A stretch of 64,000 nucleotides of DNA from Pseudobdellovibrionaceae bacterium (GCA_947444305.1 CANEZP010000006.1:1-64000); one strand, 5' to 3'; shown: positions 8,456 through 18,175, counted from the first letter of the stretch. The notes: generated by a model not told the origin, from the sequence alone. A program made the numbers and translations.

Positions 8456-9240
8456 ACATCATCGAACTTAAAAAAAGAAAAAGCGAAGGCCGTAAGCTGA
8501 GCATGGTTACCTGTTACGATGCGTGGTCGGCAAAAATTTTGAATGAGTCACCGATCGATATTTTGTTGGTCGGCGATAGCTCGGCAATGGTGATGCACGG
8601 GTTTGACGACACCATTCCCTCGACGATTGAGTCGATCGCGGTGCACACCGCGGCCGTGCGGCGTGGGGCACCGAAAAAGTTTATCGTGGCCGATTTGCCG
8701 TTCCTCTCTTTTCGAGGGGATTTACAAACGAACATCGACGGAGTTCGCAAGCTGATGCAAGCGGGCGCCCACGCGGTGAAACTTGAAGGCTTCGACGGCA
8801 ACGGTGAGTTCGTGAAACTCCTAACGGAATCGGGCGTGCCGGTGATGGGCCACGTCGGACTCACTCCACAATTTATGAACGCGTTCGGTGGCTTCAAAGT
8901 CCAAGGACGGAGCTCAGAACAGAAAAAGAAAATCATCGGTGAAGCGCGCGGGCTTGAAGAAGCAGGTGCGTTTGCGGTCGTGCTCGAGTGCGTGCCCGGG
9001 GACCTAGCCGGCGAAGTGACGTCGACGCTTAAAATTCCCACCATCGGGATCGGCGCGGGTTCGGCGTGCGATGGGCAGGTTCTGGTGCTGCAAGATTTGC
9101 TTGGGCTTACGACGGGTTTTCGCCCGAAGTTTGTTCGCCAGTACATGAACGGCGCCGAACAGATTGCGGCAGCCCTTGGGCGTTTTCATGAAGAAGTCAT
9201 CGGCGGGCAATTTCCGAACGAGAAAGAAACCTACGAATGA
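8452..9240 (+). CDS. panB: 3-methyl-2-oxobutanoate hydroxymethyltransferase
   Basis: Adds a hydroxymethyl group from methylene-tetrahydrofolate to 2-oxoisovalerate, giving ketopantoate, the first committed step to pantothenate. The 262-residue length is normal. The metal and substrate motifs are visible: VGDSSAMVMHGFDDT (Mg-binding Asp), MQAGAHAVKLEGF, and VVLECVP with the catalytic Glu; PTIGIGAGSACDGQVLV is the usual C-terminal signature. It overlaps DUF2520 and panC by four bases each (ATGA), indicating coupled translation. Confidence 0.96.
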   Translation: MNIIELKKRKSEGRKLSMVTCYDAWSAKILNESPIDILLVGDSSAMVMHGFDDTIPSTIESIAVHTAAVRRGAPKKFIVADLPFLSFRGDLQTNIDGVRKLMQAGAHAVKLEGFDGNGEFVKLLTESGVPVMGHVGLTPQFMNAFGGFKVQGRSSEQKKKIIGEARGLEEAGAFAVVLECVPGDLAGEVTSTLKIPTIGIGAGSACDGQVLVLQDLLGLTTGFRPKFVRQYMNGAEQIAAALGRFHEEVIGGQFPNEKETYE

Positions 9241-10010
9241 AATCACCCGAGCGTATAAAAAAAATCGAGACCATCGAGGAGATGCGAAAGCTTCGCCGGT
9301 CACTTCAAGGGCAAATCGGTTTTGTGCCCACGATGGGTGCATTGCACGAGGGACACCGGTCGCTTGTTGAGCGCGCACGCGCCGAGAGCGACGTCGTCAT
9401 CGCGAGTATTTTTGTGAACCCCACGCAGTTTAACGTCGCCTCGGATTTGGATAAGTATCCACGAACCCTCGAAAGCGATTTGCTTAGTTTAGAAGATGCG
9501 GGCGTCGACTACGTTTTTTTACCCCGGCCCGAGGAAATGTACGCCGACAACTACCGGTTTGAAGTGCGGGAAAAGGAACAGAGTCAGTTCCTGTGCGGCG
9601 CTCACCGGGCGGGTCACTTCGAGGGTGTGCTTACCGTGGTGCTCAAATTGTTTAATCTCGTCAAACCCGATCGCGCCTACTTCGGTGAAAAAGATTATCA
9701 ACAACTCAAACTCATTACGGATATGGCGTCCGCTTTATTCTTGGACGTCGAAGTGGTGCCCTGCCCGACCGTTCGCGAAACCGACGGCCTGGCCATGAGC
9801 TCGCGAAATCTGCGCCTCTCGGCCCAACAGCGGGAACGTGCGCCGTTGTTTTATCGCGCGTTGAAGTCCAAGGGCGCGGATCCGGCCGGCGTAAAATCCG
9901 AGTTAGAAACCGCGGGTTTTAAGGTCGATTACGTGGAGGAACGCTGGGGCCGTCGCTTCGGTGCCGCTTTTCTCGGAGAGGTCAGGCTCATCGACAATGT
10001 CGAAATCTAA
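9237..10010 (+). CDS. panC: Pantothenate synthetase
   Basis: Joins pantoate and beta-alanine using ATP. The 257-residue protein has the HIGH-like ATP motif in PTMGALHEGH (31-40), SIFVNPTQF, the pantoate-binding YFGEKDYQQL and the KMSKS-like loop region AMSSRNLRLS. It is slightly shorter than the common 280-residue form, at the C-terminus. It overlaps panB by four bases and coaBC by 14, placing it in the middle of the operon; the beta-alanine comes from PanD, encoded at the operon end. Confidence 0.95.
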   Translation: MKSPERIKKIETIEEMRKLRRSLQGQIGFVPTMGALHEGHRSLVERARAESDVVIASIFVNPTQFNVASDLDKYPRTLESDLLSLEDAGVDYVFLPRPEEMYADNYRFEVREKEQSQFLCGAHRAGHFEGVLTVVLKLFNLVKPDRAYFGEKDYQQLKLITDMASALFLDVEVVPCPTVRETDGLAMSSRNLRLSAQQRERAPLFYRALKSKGADPAGVKSELETAGFKVDYVEERWGRRFGAAFLGEVRLIDNVEI

Positions 10011-11187
10011 AGTGCTTTTCATCCTTACCGGGTCGATCGCCGCCTACAAGGCCTGCGCCGTGATTTCGCGTTTAGTGCAGGACGGTTGCGAAGTGCAGAC
10101 GGTCGCTTCACCATCGGCGCTAAAGTTTATCGGCGCGGCGACGCTTGAAGGTCTAACCGGCAAAAAGACCGGCGTCGATCTTTGGGAAGAAGGCCGGGCG
10201 ATGGATCACATCCAGTTAAGCCGCTGGGCCGATTACGGAATCGTTTGCCCGGCTTCCGCCAACACTTGCGCGGTTACGGCCGCAGGGTTGGCCGGCGATT
10301 TGGTCGGAGCGATCTTACTCGCATGGCCCAAGGACAAACCTCTGCACTTCTTTCCCGCGATGAACGTGGAGATGTACAACAATGCGGTGACGCAAGAAAA
10401 TTTAGCCAAGCTAAGCACACGGGGCTTCACCGTTCACCCGACCGGCGACGGTAGCCTCGCCTGCGGTGAAACCGGTGCGGGCCGGCTGCTCGAGCCCGAA
10501 CAAATATTAGAAACTTTAAAAACCAAAAAGTTTGGTTCAATGCTTATTACCGCGGGCCCGACCCGCGAGCCAATCGACGGTATCCGTTTTTTATCGAACG
10601 TAAGTACCGGGCAAACGGCGGCGAGCCTGGCCGATCAATTCAGCGTTATCGGTTGGGACGTCACCTACCTGCACGGTGTTGGAGCGAAACTCCCCGCAAG
10701 GGCCGCGAGGATAATTCCGTTCGGCTCGTTTGCGGAACTGGACGAAGAACTTCGTCGCGAGTTAGGCGGCAACGATTACGGAGCGGTCGTTCACGCGGCC
10801 GCGGTCAGCGATTATTCCATCGCGTCGGTCAACGGCGCGCCGGCCGATGCAGATCATAAACTCAACAGCGCCGGTGAGCTTAGCCTCGGCCTGAAAGCGA
10901 ATCACAAGATTTTGCCGCGCCTGAAAGAGTATTCGCGTTCGAAAAAAATAAAGGTGATCGGTTTCAAGCTGACGCTAAACCAAGACCCGTCGGAAACGAC
11001 GCGTATCGCGCAAGGTTTGCTCGGTGAGAATATCGACGCCGTCGTCGCCAACGATTGGTCGATGGTCGCGCAAGACCGCCGGCATCATCCGGGCGTTTTA
11101 CTTAAGCACGGCTCGGAGCAGCCCTTTGCCGACTTATCCACCTTGGCGAAATCGATTCAAATATTGCTTTACCCGGGAGGGAAATAA
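9997..11187 (+). CDS. coaBC: Bifunctional phosphopantothenoylcysteine decarboxylase / phosphopantothenate-cysteine ligase
   Basis: A two-domain enzyme for steps two and three of CoA synthesis. The N-terminal flavoprotein domain (CoaC) shows GSIAAYKA, the active-site His in [11 protein letters not shown], the PAMNVEMY motif and the proton-donor Cys in [10 protein letters not shown]. The C-terminal CoaB domain shows [19 protein letters not shown] and the ligase dimer region. ATG 9997 gives the canonical start [12 protein letters not shown]; an upstream in-frame GTG at 9961 would add residues unlike the family. The start lies inside panC, with GGAGAGG upstream. Confidence 0.94.
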   Translation: MSKSKVLFILTGSIAAYKACAVISRLVQDGCEVQTVASPSALKFIGAATLEGLTGKKTGVDLWEEGRAMDHIQLSRWADYGIVCPASANTCAVTAAGLAGDLVGAILLAWPKDKPLHFFPAMNVEMYNNAVTQENLAKLSTRGFTVHPTGDGSLACGETGAGRLLEPEQILETLKTKKFGSMLITAGPTREPIDGIRFLSNVSTGQTAASLADQFSVIGWDVTYLHGVGAKLPARAARIIPFGSFAELDEELRRELGGNDYGAVVHAAAVSDYSIASVNGAPADADHKLNSAGELSLGLKANHKILPRLKEYSRSKKIKVIGFKLTLNQDPSETTRIAQGLLGENIDAVVANDWSMVAQDRRHHPGVLLKHGSEQPFADLSTLAKSIQILLYPGGK

Positions 11188-11189
11188 TT

Positions 11190-11960
11190 ATGGTTCTAAC
11201 CTTAGACGTCGGCAACACGCAGATTTTCGGCGGTGTGTTTGACGAGGACAAAATCCGCCTGCGTTTCCGGAGAAATTCGCGCACGGGGGCGAGCAGCGAC
11301 GAGATCGGAATTTTTCTGCGCTCGGTCTTGCGCGAGAATGACATCGCCCACGGCGATATCAAGCAGGTCTCAATTTGCACGGTCGTGCCCGAGGTTTTGC
11401 ATTCGGTGAAGAACGCTTGCCTCAAGTATTTCAACCTCAACCCGTTCATCTTGCAGGCGGGCGTGAAGACCGGCTTGAAGATTAAGTATAAAAATCCGCT
11501 CGAGGTCGGCGCCGACCGGATCGCCAACGCAATCGCCGCCACGCACAGCTACCCGAACGAAAACGTGCTGATCATCGATTTCGGAACGGCGACGACTTTT
11601 TGCGCGGTGAGTGCCGGCAAAGAATATCTCGGCGGCGTGATCATCGCGGGCATCGGCATCTCGGCCGAGGCCCTCGAACAACGAACCTCGCGCCTACCGA
11701 CGGTTGAAATCGTTCGTCCCGAAACCTGCCTTTCAAAGACAACCGTCGAAAGCATCCAAAGTGGTTTGTATTTCGGCACGATCGGTCAGGTTAAGGAAAT
11801 CGGCGGCCGCATTATCAACGAAGCCTTCGACGGAAAAACCCCGCGGATCATCGGCACCGGCGGGATCGCGTCAATGTTTACCAAAGCCGGAATTTTTGAA
11901 GAAGAAAACCCGGACCTAGTCCTTCATGGCTTACACCAAGCCCTGAAAATGAACATGTGA
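11190..11960 (+). CDS. coaX: Type III pantothenate kinase
   Basis: Phosphorylates pantothenate, the entry step to CoA. The 256-residue ASKHA-fold protein has the phosphate-1 motif [16 protein letters not shown] at the N-terminus, [11 protein letters not shown] for pantothenate/dimer contacts and [14 protein letters not shown] with the catalytic Asp. Type III kinases are not inhibited by CoA and need a monovalent cation; this is family knowledge. The start is two bases after the coaBC stop, with GGGAGGG upstream. Confidence 0.95.
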   Translation: MVLTLDVGNTQIFGGVFDEDKIRLRFRRNSRTGASSDEIGIFLRSVLRENDIAHGDIKQVSICTVVPEVLHSVKNACLKYFNLNPFILQAGVKTGLKIKYKNPLEVGADRIANAIAATHSYPNENVLIIDFGTATTFCAVSAGKEYLGGVIIAGIGISAEALEQRTSRLPTVEIVRPETCLSKTTVESIQSGLYFGTIGQVKEIGGRIINEAFDGKTPRIIGTGGIASMFTKAGIFEEENPDLVLHGLHQALKMNM

Positions 11961-11967
11961 GGAAACT

Positions 11968-12339
11968 ATGAGACTAACTTTACTGAAATCTAAAATCCAC
12001 CGCGCAACCGTTACCGACGCGAATCTAAATTACGAAGGCTCGATTTCGATCGATCCGAAGTTGTGCGAAGCCGCGCGGCTCATCCCGTTCGAGCGGGTTG
12101 AAGTTTACAACTGCAATAACGGCGAGCGTTTTGCGACGTACGTAATTTACGGCGGGCCCGGCGAAATTTGTTTGAATGGTGCGGCGGCAAGAAAAGTTCA
12201 CAAGGGTGATCTAGTGATCATCGCGAGCTTTGCCGAATTTGAACAAGAAGAAGCTTTTGCGTACAAACCGCAACTCGTGATGGTTGACCCTAAAAATGAT
12301 ATTAAGGAAATCCACCACGAGTACGCGCAAAAAGTTTAG
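11968..12339 (+). CDS. panD: Aspartate 1-decarboxylase proenzyme
   Basis: Makes beta-alanine for PanC. The 123-residue proenzyme has the self-cleavage site Gly24-Ser25 (YEGS), whose Ser becomes the pyruvoyl cofactor. TVTDANLNYEGSI, YNCNNGERF and GAAARKVHKGD are family signatures. It follows coaX by seven bases with AGGAAA before the ATG and is the last gene of the operon. The 64-base gap downstream holds near-repeats of GCCGACTT but no clear terminator. Confidence 0.95.
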   Translation: MRLTLLKSKIHRATVTDANLNYEGSISIDPKLCEAARLIPFERVEVYNCNNGERFATYVIYGGPGEICLNGAAARKVHKGDLVIIASFAEFEQEEAFAYKPQLVMVDPKNDIKEIHHEYAQKV

Positions 12340-12403
12340 AACTTTACGGAGCGATCCGGCACCGCCGACTTTAAACGGCAGCGCCGACTTCAGATCACAG
12401 TGC

Positions 12404-12853
12404 CTACTTCAGCCGGCAAGTTTCCGGCTGGAGCGCCTGGCGGGTCTGCTTACGTAATTTGACGTTGTCGTAAACGTACGAAACCGGCTCGATTTTACCG
12501 TCGGTCAATTTGAAATTGATCAACAGTGTTTCGAGTGGCTCAACGGGTTCGCCACCAACTAGCGGCGCATTGGGCAGCTCTTTAGGCGTGTTGGTCAAGA
12601 AAAGCTCGCCCGCTTTTTCGGGATAGAACGACGTGAATTCGGTGCGCGATTTTCCTTTCGGCTGAAACGAAAAAGTCGAACCACCGAGCGATTTGATCTT
12701 TAACGAACAGCTGCCCAGCAACGACTTCGATTTGATTTCACCTTCTTGCGCTTGTGCCCCGATGGCAAAGAACGCAAATCCCGCGACCGCACCGAATACC
12801 AGCGCGCTACGGATTTTGGCGCCGGGTTTGGCGCCTGATTTTTTAACTAACAT
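12404..12853 (-). CDS. Hypothetical secreted protein
   Basis: A 149-residue protein with a clear Sec signal peptide (basic KKSGAKPGAKIR, hydrophobic core, cleavage after AQA near residue 36). The mature part is short, beta-rich by pattern, with two Cys (GSCSLK and ETCRLK) that could form a disulfide. GGAGGAG lies nine bases before the ATG. I recognise no family. It is probably periplasmic. Confidence 0.7.
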   Translation of the reverse strand: MLVKKSGAKPGAKIRSALVFGAVAGFAFFAIGAQAQEGEIKSKSLLGSCSLKIKSLGGSTFSFQPKGKSRTEFTSFYPEKAGELFLTNTPKELPNAPLVGGEPVEPLETLLINFKLTDGKIEPVSYVYDNVKLRKQTRQALQPETCRLK

Positions 12854-12966
12854 TTCATTACTCCTCCGGGAGGGTTATCGGTCGGAGCTTAGATAAGCAA
12901 GCCCGGGACCCACCCTACCCGGCGGGTTAATCCAGCTGAGCTATAGGATTTACAGAGCGGTGACAA

Positions 12967-13698
12967 TCAGGGCACCTTTTGAAACTGCACCCTGATCTCC
13001 GGTTCATTGGCCTTTAACCAGCTTTTCGCGGCCCCGTACGCGGGATAATGCCGTTCGACGATGGCCCAAAACTTCGGCGAGTGATTCATCTGCGCCAGGT
13101 GCGCAAGCTCGTGAACGATAACGTAATCGATGACGTCGGGGGGCGCGGCTAATAGTTTCCAATTGAGGTTCAAGCGACCCTCGCTCGAACAACTTCCCCA
13201 GCGGGTCCGTTGGCCACGTACCGAAACGGAGGCCGGGTACAACTTCATCCGTTCGGCAAAGGTCGCGACCCGCTCGGCGAAAATTTCGCGCGCGCGCTTT
13301 TGCATAAACTTGTTCCACGCTACTTGGCGCTCGGCGGGTTTGCTGGTTAGGGGTGCGACCATTTCTAGTGAGTCGTTGTGCGCCCGCACTTGGATACGTG
13401 GGCTCCACGACCAGATGATTTCAAGCGGCAGGCGCTGCCCTAAATACAAAAACGATTCGCCGCTGACGAAAGTTTTGGGCGGGAATCGTTCGCTTTGCCG
13501 GCTTAGCGCCGTTAGGGATTTCTGGATGAAGCCTTCGCTTTCGCGCAGGAACGCGAAAATTTCGCTTTTGGCCACGCGACGGTGACAAGTGATTCGTAAC
13601 GCACCGTCGGGCCGCACCCGCAAATGCATATGCCGCTGCCGTGGCCGCCGCCAGATTTCGACGACGTGCTTTTCAAATTGGGTGATCTCTTTCATCAT
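12967..13698 (-). CDS. SprT/YgjP-like (DUF45) metallopeptidase
   Basis: A 243-residue cytoplasmic protein of the M48-like YgjP/DUF45 group. The C-terminal zinc site is HELAHLAQMNHSPKFW, giving HExxH plus the downstream His of the HSPKFW signature; the upstream RGQRTRWGSCSS is also diagnostic. I chose ATG 13698 (or the ATG at 13695), since longer forms would run into the divergent kinase gene. The gene and its flanks lie between two copies of TATAGGATTTA (12942-12952 and 13705-13715). Confidence 0.88.
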   Translation of the reverse strand: MMKEITQFEKHVVEIWRRPRQRHMHLRVRPDGALRITCHRRVAKSEIFAFLRESEGFIQKSLTALSRQSERFPPKTFVSGESFLYLGQRLPLEIIWSWSPRIQVRAHNDSLEMVAPLTSKPAERQVAWNKFMQKRAREIFAERVATFAERMKLYPASVSVRGQRTRWGSCSSEGRLNLNWKLLAAPPDVIDYVIVHELAHLAQMNHSPKFWAIVERHYPAYGAAKSWLKANEPEIRVQFQKVP

Positions 13699-13716
13699 CT
13701 CGATTATAGGATTTAG

Positions 13717-14733
13717 ATGAGTCGGACTACCAAGGACAATCCACAAAATTTATTTTTCCAGCTCACGCCCGATTTCGTTATGGACGCGGTGGAAAACTGC
13801 ATCTGTCCGACGACCGGTGAATACTTGCAACTGAACTCGTACGAAAATCGCGTGTTCAGCATCAAGACCGAGGTCGAAGTCGCGGGGGCCGCCGCGGTGG
13901 GCACGGCGGTTCCGCAGATTATCGTTAAGTTTTACCGCCCGGGCCGCTGGTCCGAGGCCGCCATCCGTGAGGAGCATTCCTTTCTTGAAGAGTTGAGCTC
14001 CCAAGGTGTGGCCGTCGTCCCGCCGCTAAAGCAGAAAAACGGCGACACGCTGTCCGTACAACATGGTTTATGGTTCGCGGCTTTCCCGAAATTCAGGGGC
14101 CGCATGCCGCAAGAACTTGGCTTCGATGAACTGACCCGGATCGGCCGCGTGTTGGCAAGGTTGCATAACGTGGGCGCGCAGGGGCAAGCAAAACACCGCG
14201 CGATCATGGACGCCGAACACTTCGGTCGTCCGGCACTCGACTACATTTCGGGAATGATGAACCACGAAATCTGGAATCGCTATTCAGAAGCGGCCGAAGG
14301 TATTCTCGAGTATCTCGAGAGCGAACTTGATCCCCGCTCGTTCCAGCGGATTCACGGCGACGCCCATCGTGGAAACATTTTGATGACGGACGAAGCCGGT
14401 AAACCGCCGGAATTCTTTTTAGTCGACTTTGATGATTTCGCCACCGGCCCGCCCGTCCAAGATTTTTGGATGCTGTTCCGCCACGACGAAGATGATTTCG
14501 GCGACGAGCTCGATGCGTTTTTGGCCGGCTACACGGAACTGCGCGATTTTGACGAAGATCAACTCCGCCTGATGGAACCGTTACGGGGTTTACGCATTAT
14601 TCACTACGCGGCGTGGATTGCGCGGCGCTGGCAAGACCCGAGCTTTCCTAAGATCTTCCCGAACTTCGGGTCGGATGCTTACTGGTTCGAAGAAATGCAG
14701 GCGCTAGAAAAAGTCCTGCATAAACTCAATTAA
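13717..14733 (+). CDS. srkA: SrkA/YihE-type stress response protein kinase
   Basis: A 338-residue aminoglycoside-phosphotransferase-fold Ser/Thr kinase. The catalytic loop is RIHGDAHRGNIL (Asp as base, His and Asn for Mg) and the DFG-equivalent is FLVDFDDFATGPPVQDFW. The N-terminal YENRVFSIKTE and IVKFYRPGRWS (ATP-binding Lys) are very like E. coli YihE. In E. coli this kinase protects against stress-induced killing; that role is inferred here. It is divergent from the DUF45 gene with an 18-base gap. Confidence 0.9.
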   Translation: MSRTTKDNPQNLFFQLTPDFVMDAVENCICPTTGEYLQLNSYENRVFSIKTEVEVAGAAAVGTAVPQIIVKFYRPGRWSEAAIREEHSFLEELSSQGVAVVPPLKQKNGDTLSVQHGLWFAAFPKFRGRMPQELGFDELTRIGRVLARLHNVGAQGQAKHRAIMDAEHFGRPALDYISGMMNHEIWNRYSEAAEGILEYLESELDPRSFQRIHGDAHRGNILMTDEAGKPPEFFLVDFDDFATGPPVQDFWMLFRHDEDDFGDELDAFLAGYTELRDFDEDQLRLMEPLRGLRIIHYAAWIARRWQDPSFPKIFPNFGSDAYWFEEMQALEKVLHKLN

Positions 14734-14783
14734 AACCTAAAATCAGGACCCCAGCCGAATATCCGGTGTGCCGATAAGTCATC

Positions 14784-16751
14784 ATGCCGTATTCCTTCGT
14801 CTTCACGCTTATTTTCGCTTTTAGTTTCCGATGCCTCGCCGACGCCCGCGATCCTAGCGCGAATATCCGCGTCACCGAACTCGGGAACGGACTCAAGATC
14901 GTCTACGCACCGAGCGTGACGGCCACGACCGCGCAGGTAAAAATCCGCGTCGACGCCGGCCGCTGGAACGAGGAGAAAGCGGGCGCAGCCCATCTTCTCG
15001 AACATTACATCTTCAAAGACGGAAAAATGGAACGCGATATGACCTACCTCGAGGTCATCAAAGAGAACGGCGGCTCCGGCAATGCTTTCGTCGACGACGA
15101 AACTACAACTTTTTACGCCACGGTCCCGCCCGCAAAGGCAAATTGGTTACTCGGAACCTTCGCGCGCATGATCGTGGGCAAAAAATTTAACGAAGACGAA
15201 GTTCAATTCGCGAAGAAGCCGGTTTACCTCGAGATCGGCCAACCCAATCCGTTTCATTACCTGCGTGCGGCTTTCGACCTGATTCTGCCCGAGGTTGATT
15301 TGTTCCCCGATTTCTGGCGCTCGGAATTTAATATCAAGCGCCCCGCCGGCCAAGCCGTTCCCGACCAAATTTCAACCGCGTCTTTACGGGCCGCCGATCT
15401 CGAAGCTTATTACCGCAAGTTCTATCATTCAAAAAACATGACGGTGTTCGTCTCCGGAAAATTTAACGAACGTGAAATCGAAAAATCCGCGGCCGCCCTT
15501 TTCACGGCGATGCCGTCGGGCGAAACGCTCGGCAAAAAAATCGCGTTGTCTGCAAGACGCGGCGATTACCTGCGGCTTTCGGCCACGCCGGGAACTCCCG
15601 ATTTGTCCGTGGGTACGAAGATCGCGGACGCCACGCTCGAAGAAACTATGGCGATCTACGTTTACATGGAGCATTTGAGCTTCCGCTTGATGAAGGAAAT
15701 CCGTAACGCCCGCGGTGAAACCTACACGGCCCGCGCCGACGTCAATCTTCGCCGGCAGAACGGCTACGCTTCCATCGATATGGAAGCGCCGCCCGAAGCA
15801 TTCAACCGCAACGTAAACCTCGTGCGCGACTACATCCAGCGCGAGACGCGTGATTCACAAATTAGCGCCGAAGCCTTTGCCGAAGCCCGCACTTTGTATT
15901 TAAAGAATTACGACCTGACCGACATGGACAGCTCGACCATGATGTACCTGGCCGAAAACGCGGTCGAATACCGCGAGCTTTACGGCGAGAAAGTGCGAAC
16001 GCCTTTTCAAATTGTCTCGTCCATGACCTTGGAAGATTACAAAAAAAGTTTAAAGAGAATCTTCGCATCCGATATGAAGCTCGAGAAGTTGGAGGCGCCG
16101 CCGTACGTTTGGCGCTACGAAGAATTTCTCTTACTTCTCGTGAGCGCGTGGGGCTGGGCTTGGCTTACGAGACGCCTGTTCGCTTCTCCGTTCAATCATT
16201 CGGATTTGCGGTGGGTGCGTAAGTTTAGAGTTCCACCCTTGGGGCTCTTTTACCTCCCCGCCTACATCGTCGCGGCCTTCGCCACGGCGGTGGTTGCTTC
16301 GCTATTCTTCAACCTATGGACGCAAACGGCGTTTTTGCAATCGTCGGTTTTAGTTGCGGATTACCTGCCCGCGGTCGTCATGCTCGGCGGACTTTTTATC
16401 GCCACGCAATTGTGCCTAGGCGTTATCGGCCACAAATTAATGGTGAACGGCGAAGATCTTGTCCTCAAATCCGCCGGCTACCGCAGCGAACGCATTCCAC
16501 TCAACCAAATTGAATTAGTCACGACGTTGCGTGCGTGGATTCTGATCTTCAAACCTTTGCTCCTCGCCAAATTGTTCCTGCGTTTTTATATGTACGACAT
16601 TTTCTTGTGGCGCCGTTGTCTGCTGCTGAAGACGAAGAGCGGAAAATACTTTCTCCTCGGCGTAAATAAGTCGGAAGACGCACGCAAAGATATCGAGATG
16701 TTTATTTCTTCGGCAGCGACGAAAGAGAATTCGCACAGCAAAGTCGCGTAA
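14784..16751 (+). CDS. M16-family zinc peptidase fused to membrane helices and a PH-like domain
   Basis: A 655-residue protein. After a signal-peptide-like N-terminus (residues 1-19) comes an M16 peptidase unit with the inverted zinc motif HLLEH (H70, E73, H74) and the third ligand Glu150. A second, inactive M16 half follows (to about 430). Then there are three hydrophobic segments (about 446-464, 487-510, 525-550) and a C-terminal beta-rich domain (about 556-645) resembling bacterial PH domains. This fusion is unusual, since most M16 peptidases are soluble or lipid-anchored. If the signal is real, the peptidase faces the periplasm and the PH-like part may be cytoplasmic or membrane-peripheral. 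Confidence 0.8.
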   Translation: MPYSFVFTLIFAFSFRCLADARDPSANIRVTELGNGLKIVYAPSVTATTAQVKIRVDAGRWNEEKAGAAHLLEHYIFKDGKMERDMTYLEVIKENGGSGNAFVDDETTTFYATVPPAKANWLLGTFARMIVGKKFNEDEVQFAKKPVYLEIGQPNPFHYLRAAFDLILPEVDLFPDFWRSEFNIKRPAGQAVPDQISTASLRAADLEAYYRKFYHSKNMTVFVSGKFNEREIEKSAAALFTAMPSGETLGKKIALSARRGDYLRLSATPGTPDLSVGTKIADATLEETMAIYVYMEHLSFRLMKEIRNARGETYTARADVNLRRQNGYASIDMEAPPEAFNRNVNLVRDYIQRETRDSQISAEAFAEARTLYLKNYDLTDMDSSTMMYLAENAVEYRELYGEKVRTPFQIVSSMTLEDYKKSLKRIFASDMKLEKLEAPPYVWRYEEFLLLLVSAWGWAWLTRRLFASPFNHSDLRWVRKFRVPPLGLFYLPAYIVAAFATAVVASLFFNLWTQTAFLQSSVLVADYLPAVVMLGGLFIATQLCLGVIGHKLMVNGEDLVLKSAGYRSERIPLNQIELVTTLRAWILIFKPLLLAKLFLRFYMYDIFLWRRCLLLKTKSGKYFLLGVNKSEDARKDIEMFISSAATKENSHSKVA

Positions 16752-16840
16752 ACATATTTTATTGTGAAGCACGGCGACTTGCGTGACCGTGTGAAAAACC
16801 TTTAGGGTTCTTGCACAAACAATTCAACCGTTGGAGAGAG

Positions 16841-17332
16841 ATGAACTTTTTAAATTCAAAGGCATTGCTATGCTTAATTTTCGGCTTTTGCTTTGCGAAC
16901 ACAAATGCGCACGCATTCGCCGGAACGGAAATCCCTAATTCGTTAGAAATGAACCCGCAAGAGACGCAACTCGCGACGGACGAATGGGAAAATATCCTTT
17001 CGCAAGTCGGCGTGAGTGACCAAGTCGCCGGCCCCGGTGGGCGCGCTACTTCGTGCAATATCGCTGGTATGGCTTCATACTACGGCCCGGGTTTCCACGG
17101 CCGCCGCACGGCGAGTGGGCAAACCTTTAACGCCAACGGCTTAACCGCCGCGCATCGCTCGCTCGGCTTCGGCACGCAAGTTCGCGTGACCAGCGTCAGC
17201 AGTGGCCGCGCCGTCACCGTTCGCATCAACGATCGTGGTCCATTTCATGGTGGCCGCGTGATCGACTTATCCGCCGGCGCCGCAAGGGTGATCGGAATTT
17301 CCACGGGCATGGTTCGCCTGCAGTGCATTTAG
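16841..17332 (+). CDS. rlpA: RlpA-like septal ring lytic transglycosylase
   Basis: A 163-residue double-psi beta-barrel protein with a Sec signal peptide (cleavage near NAHA, about residue 24). Family motifs are [27 protein letters not shown] and [17 protein letters not shown], the last with the catalytic Asp of RlpA. RlpA cleaves glycan strands lacking stem peptides at the division site. There is no lipobox and no SPOR domain, so it is a minimal form. I chose ATG 16841 because GGAGAGAG precedes it and the signal peptide begins there. Confidence 0.88.
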   Translation: MNFLNSKALLCLIFGFCFANTNAHAFAGTEIPNSLEMNPQETQLATDEWENILSQVGVSDQVAGPGGRATSCNIAGMASYYGPGFHGRRTASGQTFNANGLTAAHRSLGFGTQVRVTSVSSGRAVTVRINDRGPFHGGRVIDLSAGAARVIGISTGMVRLQCI

Positions 17333-17588
17333 CTTTCTTCAGCTAGCACGACCGACCTACGTGTCCCGGGGCCTCTCGCTTCGGGATACGACAAAAACTT
17401 CGTCAAAATTTCATGATCTCAGCAAGCCGGCTGCCGAAAGGCTCCACGCTAAACGCATGCTTTCGCTCGCGATTCTTATTCCAGTACGGACTACGCAAAC
17501 ATTTTTGCTAATCCACGCGAAGAGTGAGATTATTTGGTGGCAGTATCACTGACACCAATAAACACCCGCAAGGGTAAGGGAGTTTTAG
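17333..17588. other. Intergenic region between rlpA and the fasciclin gene
   Basis: About 256 bases without a convincing gene. GGGAG sits before the fasciclin ATG. No repeat or clear terminator is visible; a promoter for the downstream gene is likely but I cannot place it. Confidence 0.5.
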
Positions 17589-18158
17589 ATGAAATCCTCA
17601 ATCGGCCGCCTTGGCCTCGTCGTTCTGACCGCTTCGTTTTGCTTAATTTCGGCCGCCCACGCGGGTTCGAAAGAAAAGACCGTAAAAGTCGGCGGGGCCG
17701 AGATGTACCCGTCGAAAGATATCGTTGAAAACGCCGTCAATTCAAAGGACCACACGACATTGGTGGCCGCCGTGAAAGCCGCCGACCTCGTCAAAACCTT
17801 GAAGAGCGACGGCCCGTTCACCGTTCTCGCGCCGACCAACGCCGCTTTCGCTAAACTTCCCGCCGGCACCGTCGAGAGTTTGTTAAAGCCTGAAGCCAAG
17901 CCCACGTTGAGCAAAATCCTCACCTACCACGTCTTGGCGGGCAAATTTGATTCGAAAGACTTATTGAAACTGGTTAAAGACGGCGGCGGCAAAGCGGTCG
18001 TAAAAACCGTCGCGGGCAATGAACTCACCCTCTCGCAAAAAGATTCCGTGCTAGTGATCACGGACGAAAAAGGCGGATCAGCTCATGTTTCGATCGCCGA
18101 CGTTCATCAGAAGAACGGTGTCATTCACGTGATCGACGCCGTTTTGTTGCTCAAGTAA
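17589..18158 (+). CDS. Secreted fasciclin (FAS1) domain protein
   Basis: A 189-residue protein with a Sec signal peptide (cleavage after AHA, about residue 25) and one FAS1 domain (about 45-188). Diagnostic motifs are FTVLAPTNAAFAKLP, ILTYHVLAGK and GVIHVIDAVLLLK. FAS1 proteins act in adhesion or matrix contact, and small bacterial ones are periplasmic or extracellular. A strong stem-loop lies after the stop. It is a lone gene. Confidence 0.92.
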   Translation: MKSSIGRLGLVVLTASFCLISAAHAGSKEKTVKVGGAEMYPSKDIVENAVNSKDHTTLVAAVKAADLVKTLKSDGPFTVLAPTNAAFAKLPAGTVESLLKPEAKPTLSKILTYHVLAGKFDSKDLLKLVKDGGGKAVVKTVAGNELTLSQKDSVLVITDEKGGSAHVSIADVHQKNGVIHVIDAVLLLK

Positions 18159-18175
18159 TTCATACCGTCAGGCTC

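Noticed and set aside
12905-12955. Minus-strand stretch resembling a tRNA D-arm (AGCTCAGCTGG)
   Set aside because: The D-stem does not close with GAGC and no anticodon or T-arm follows, so it is not a tRNA gene.
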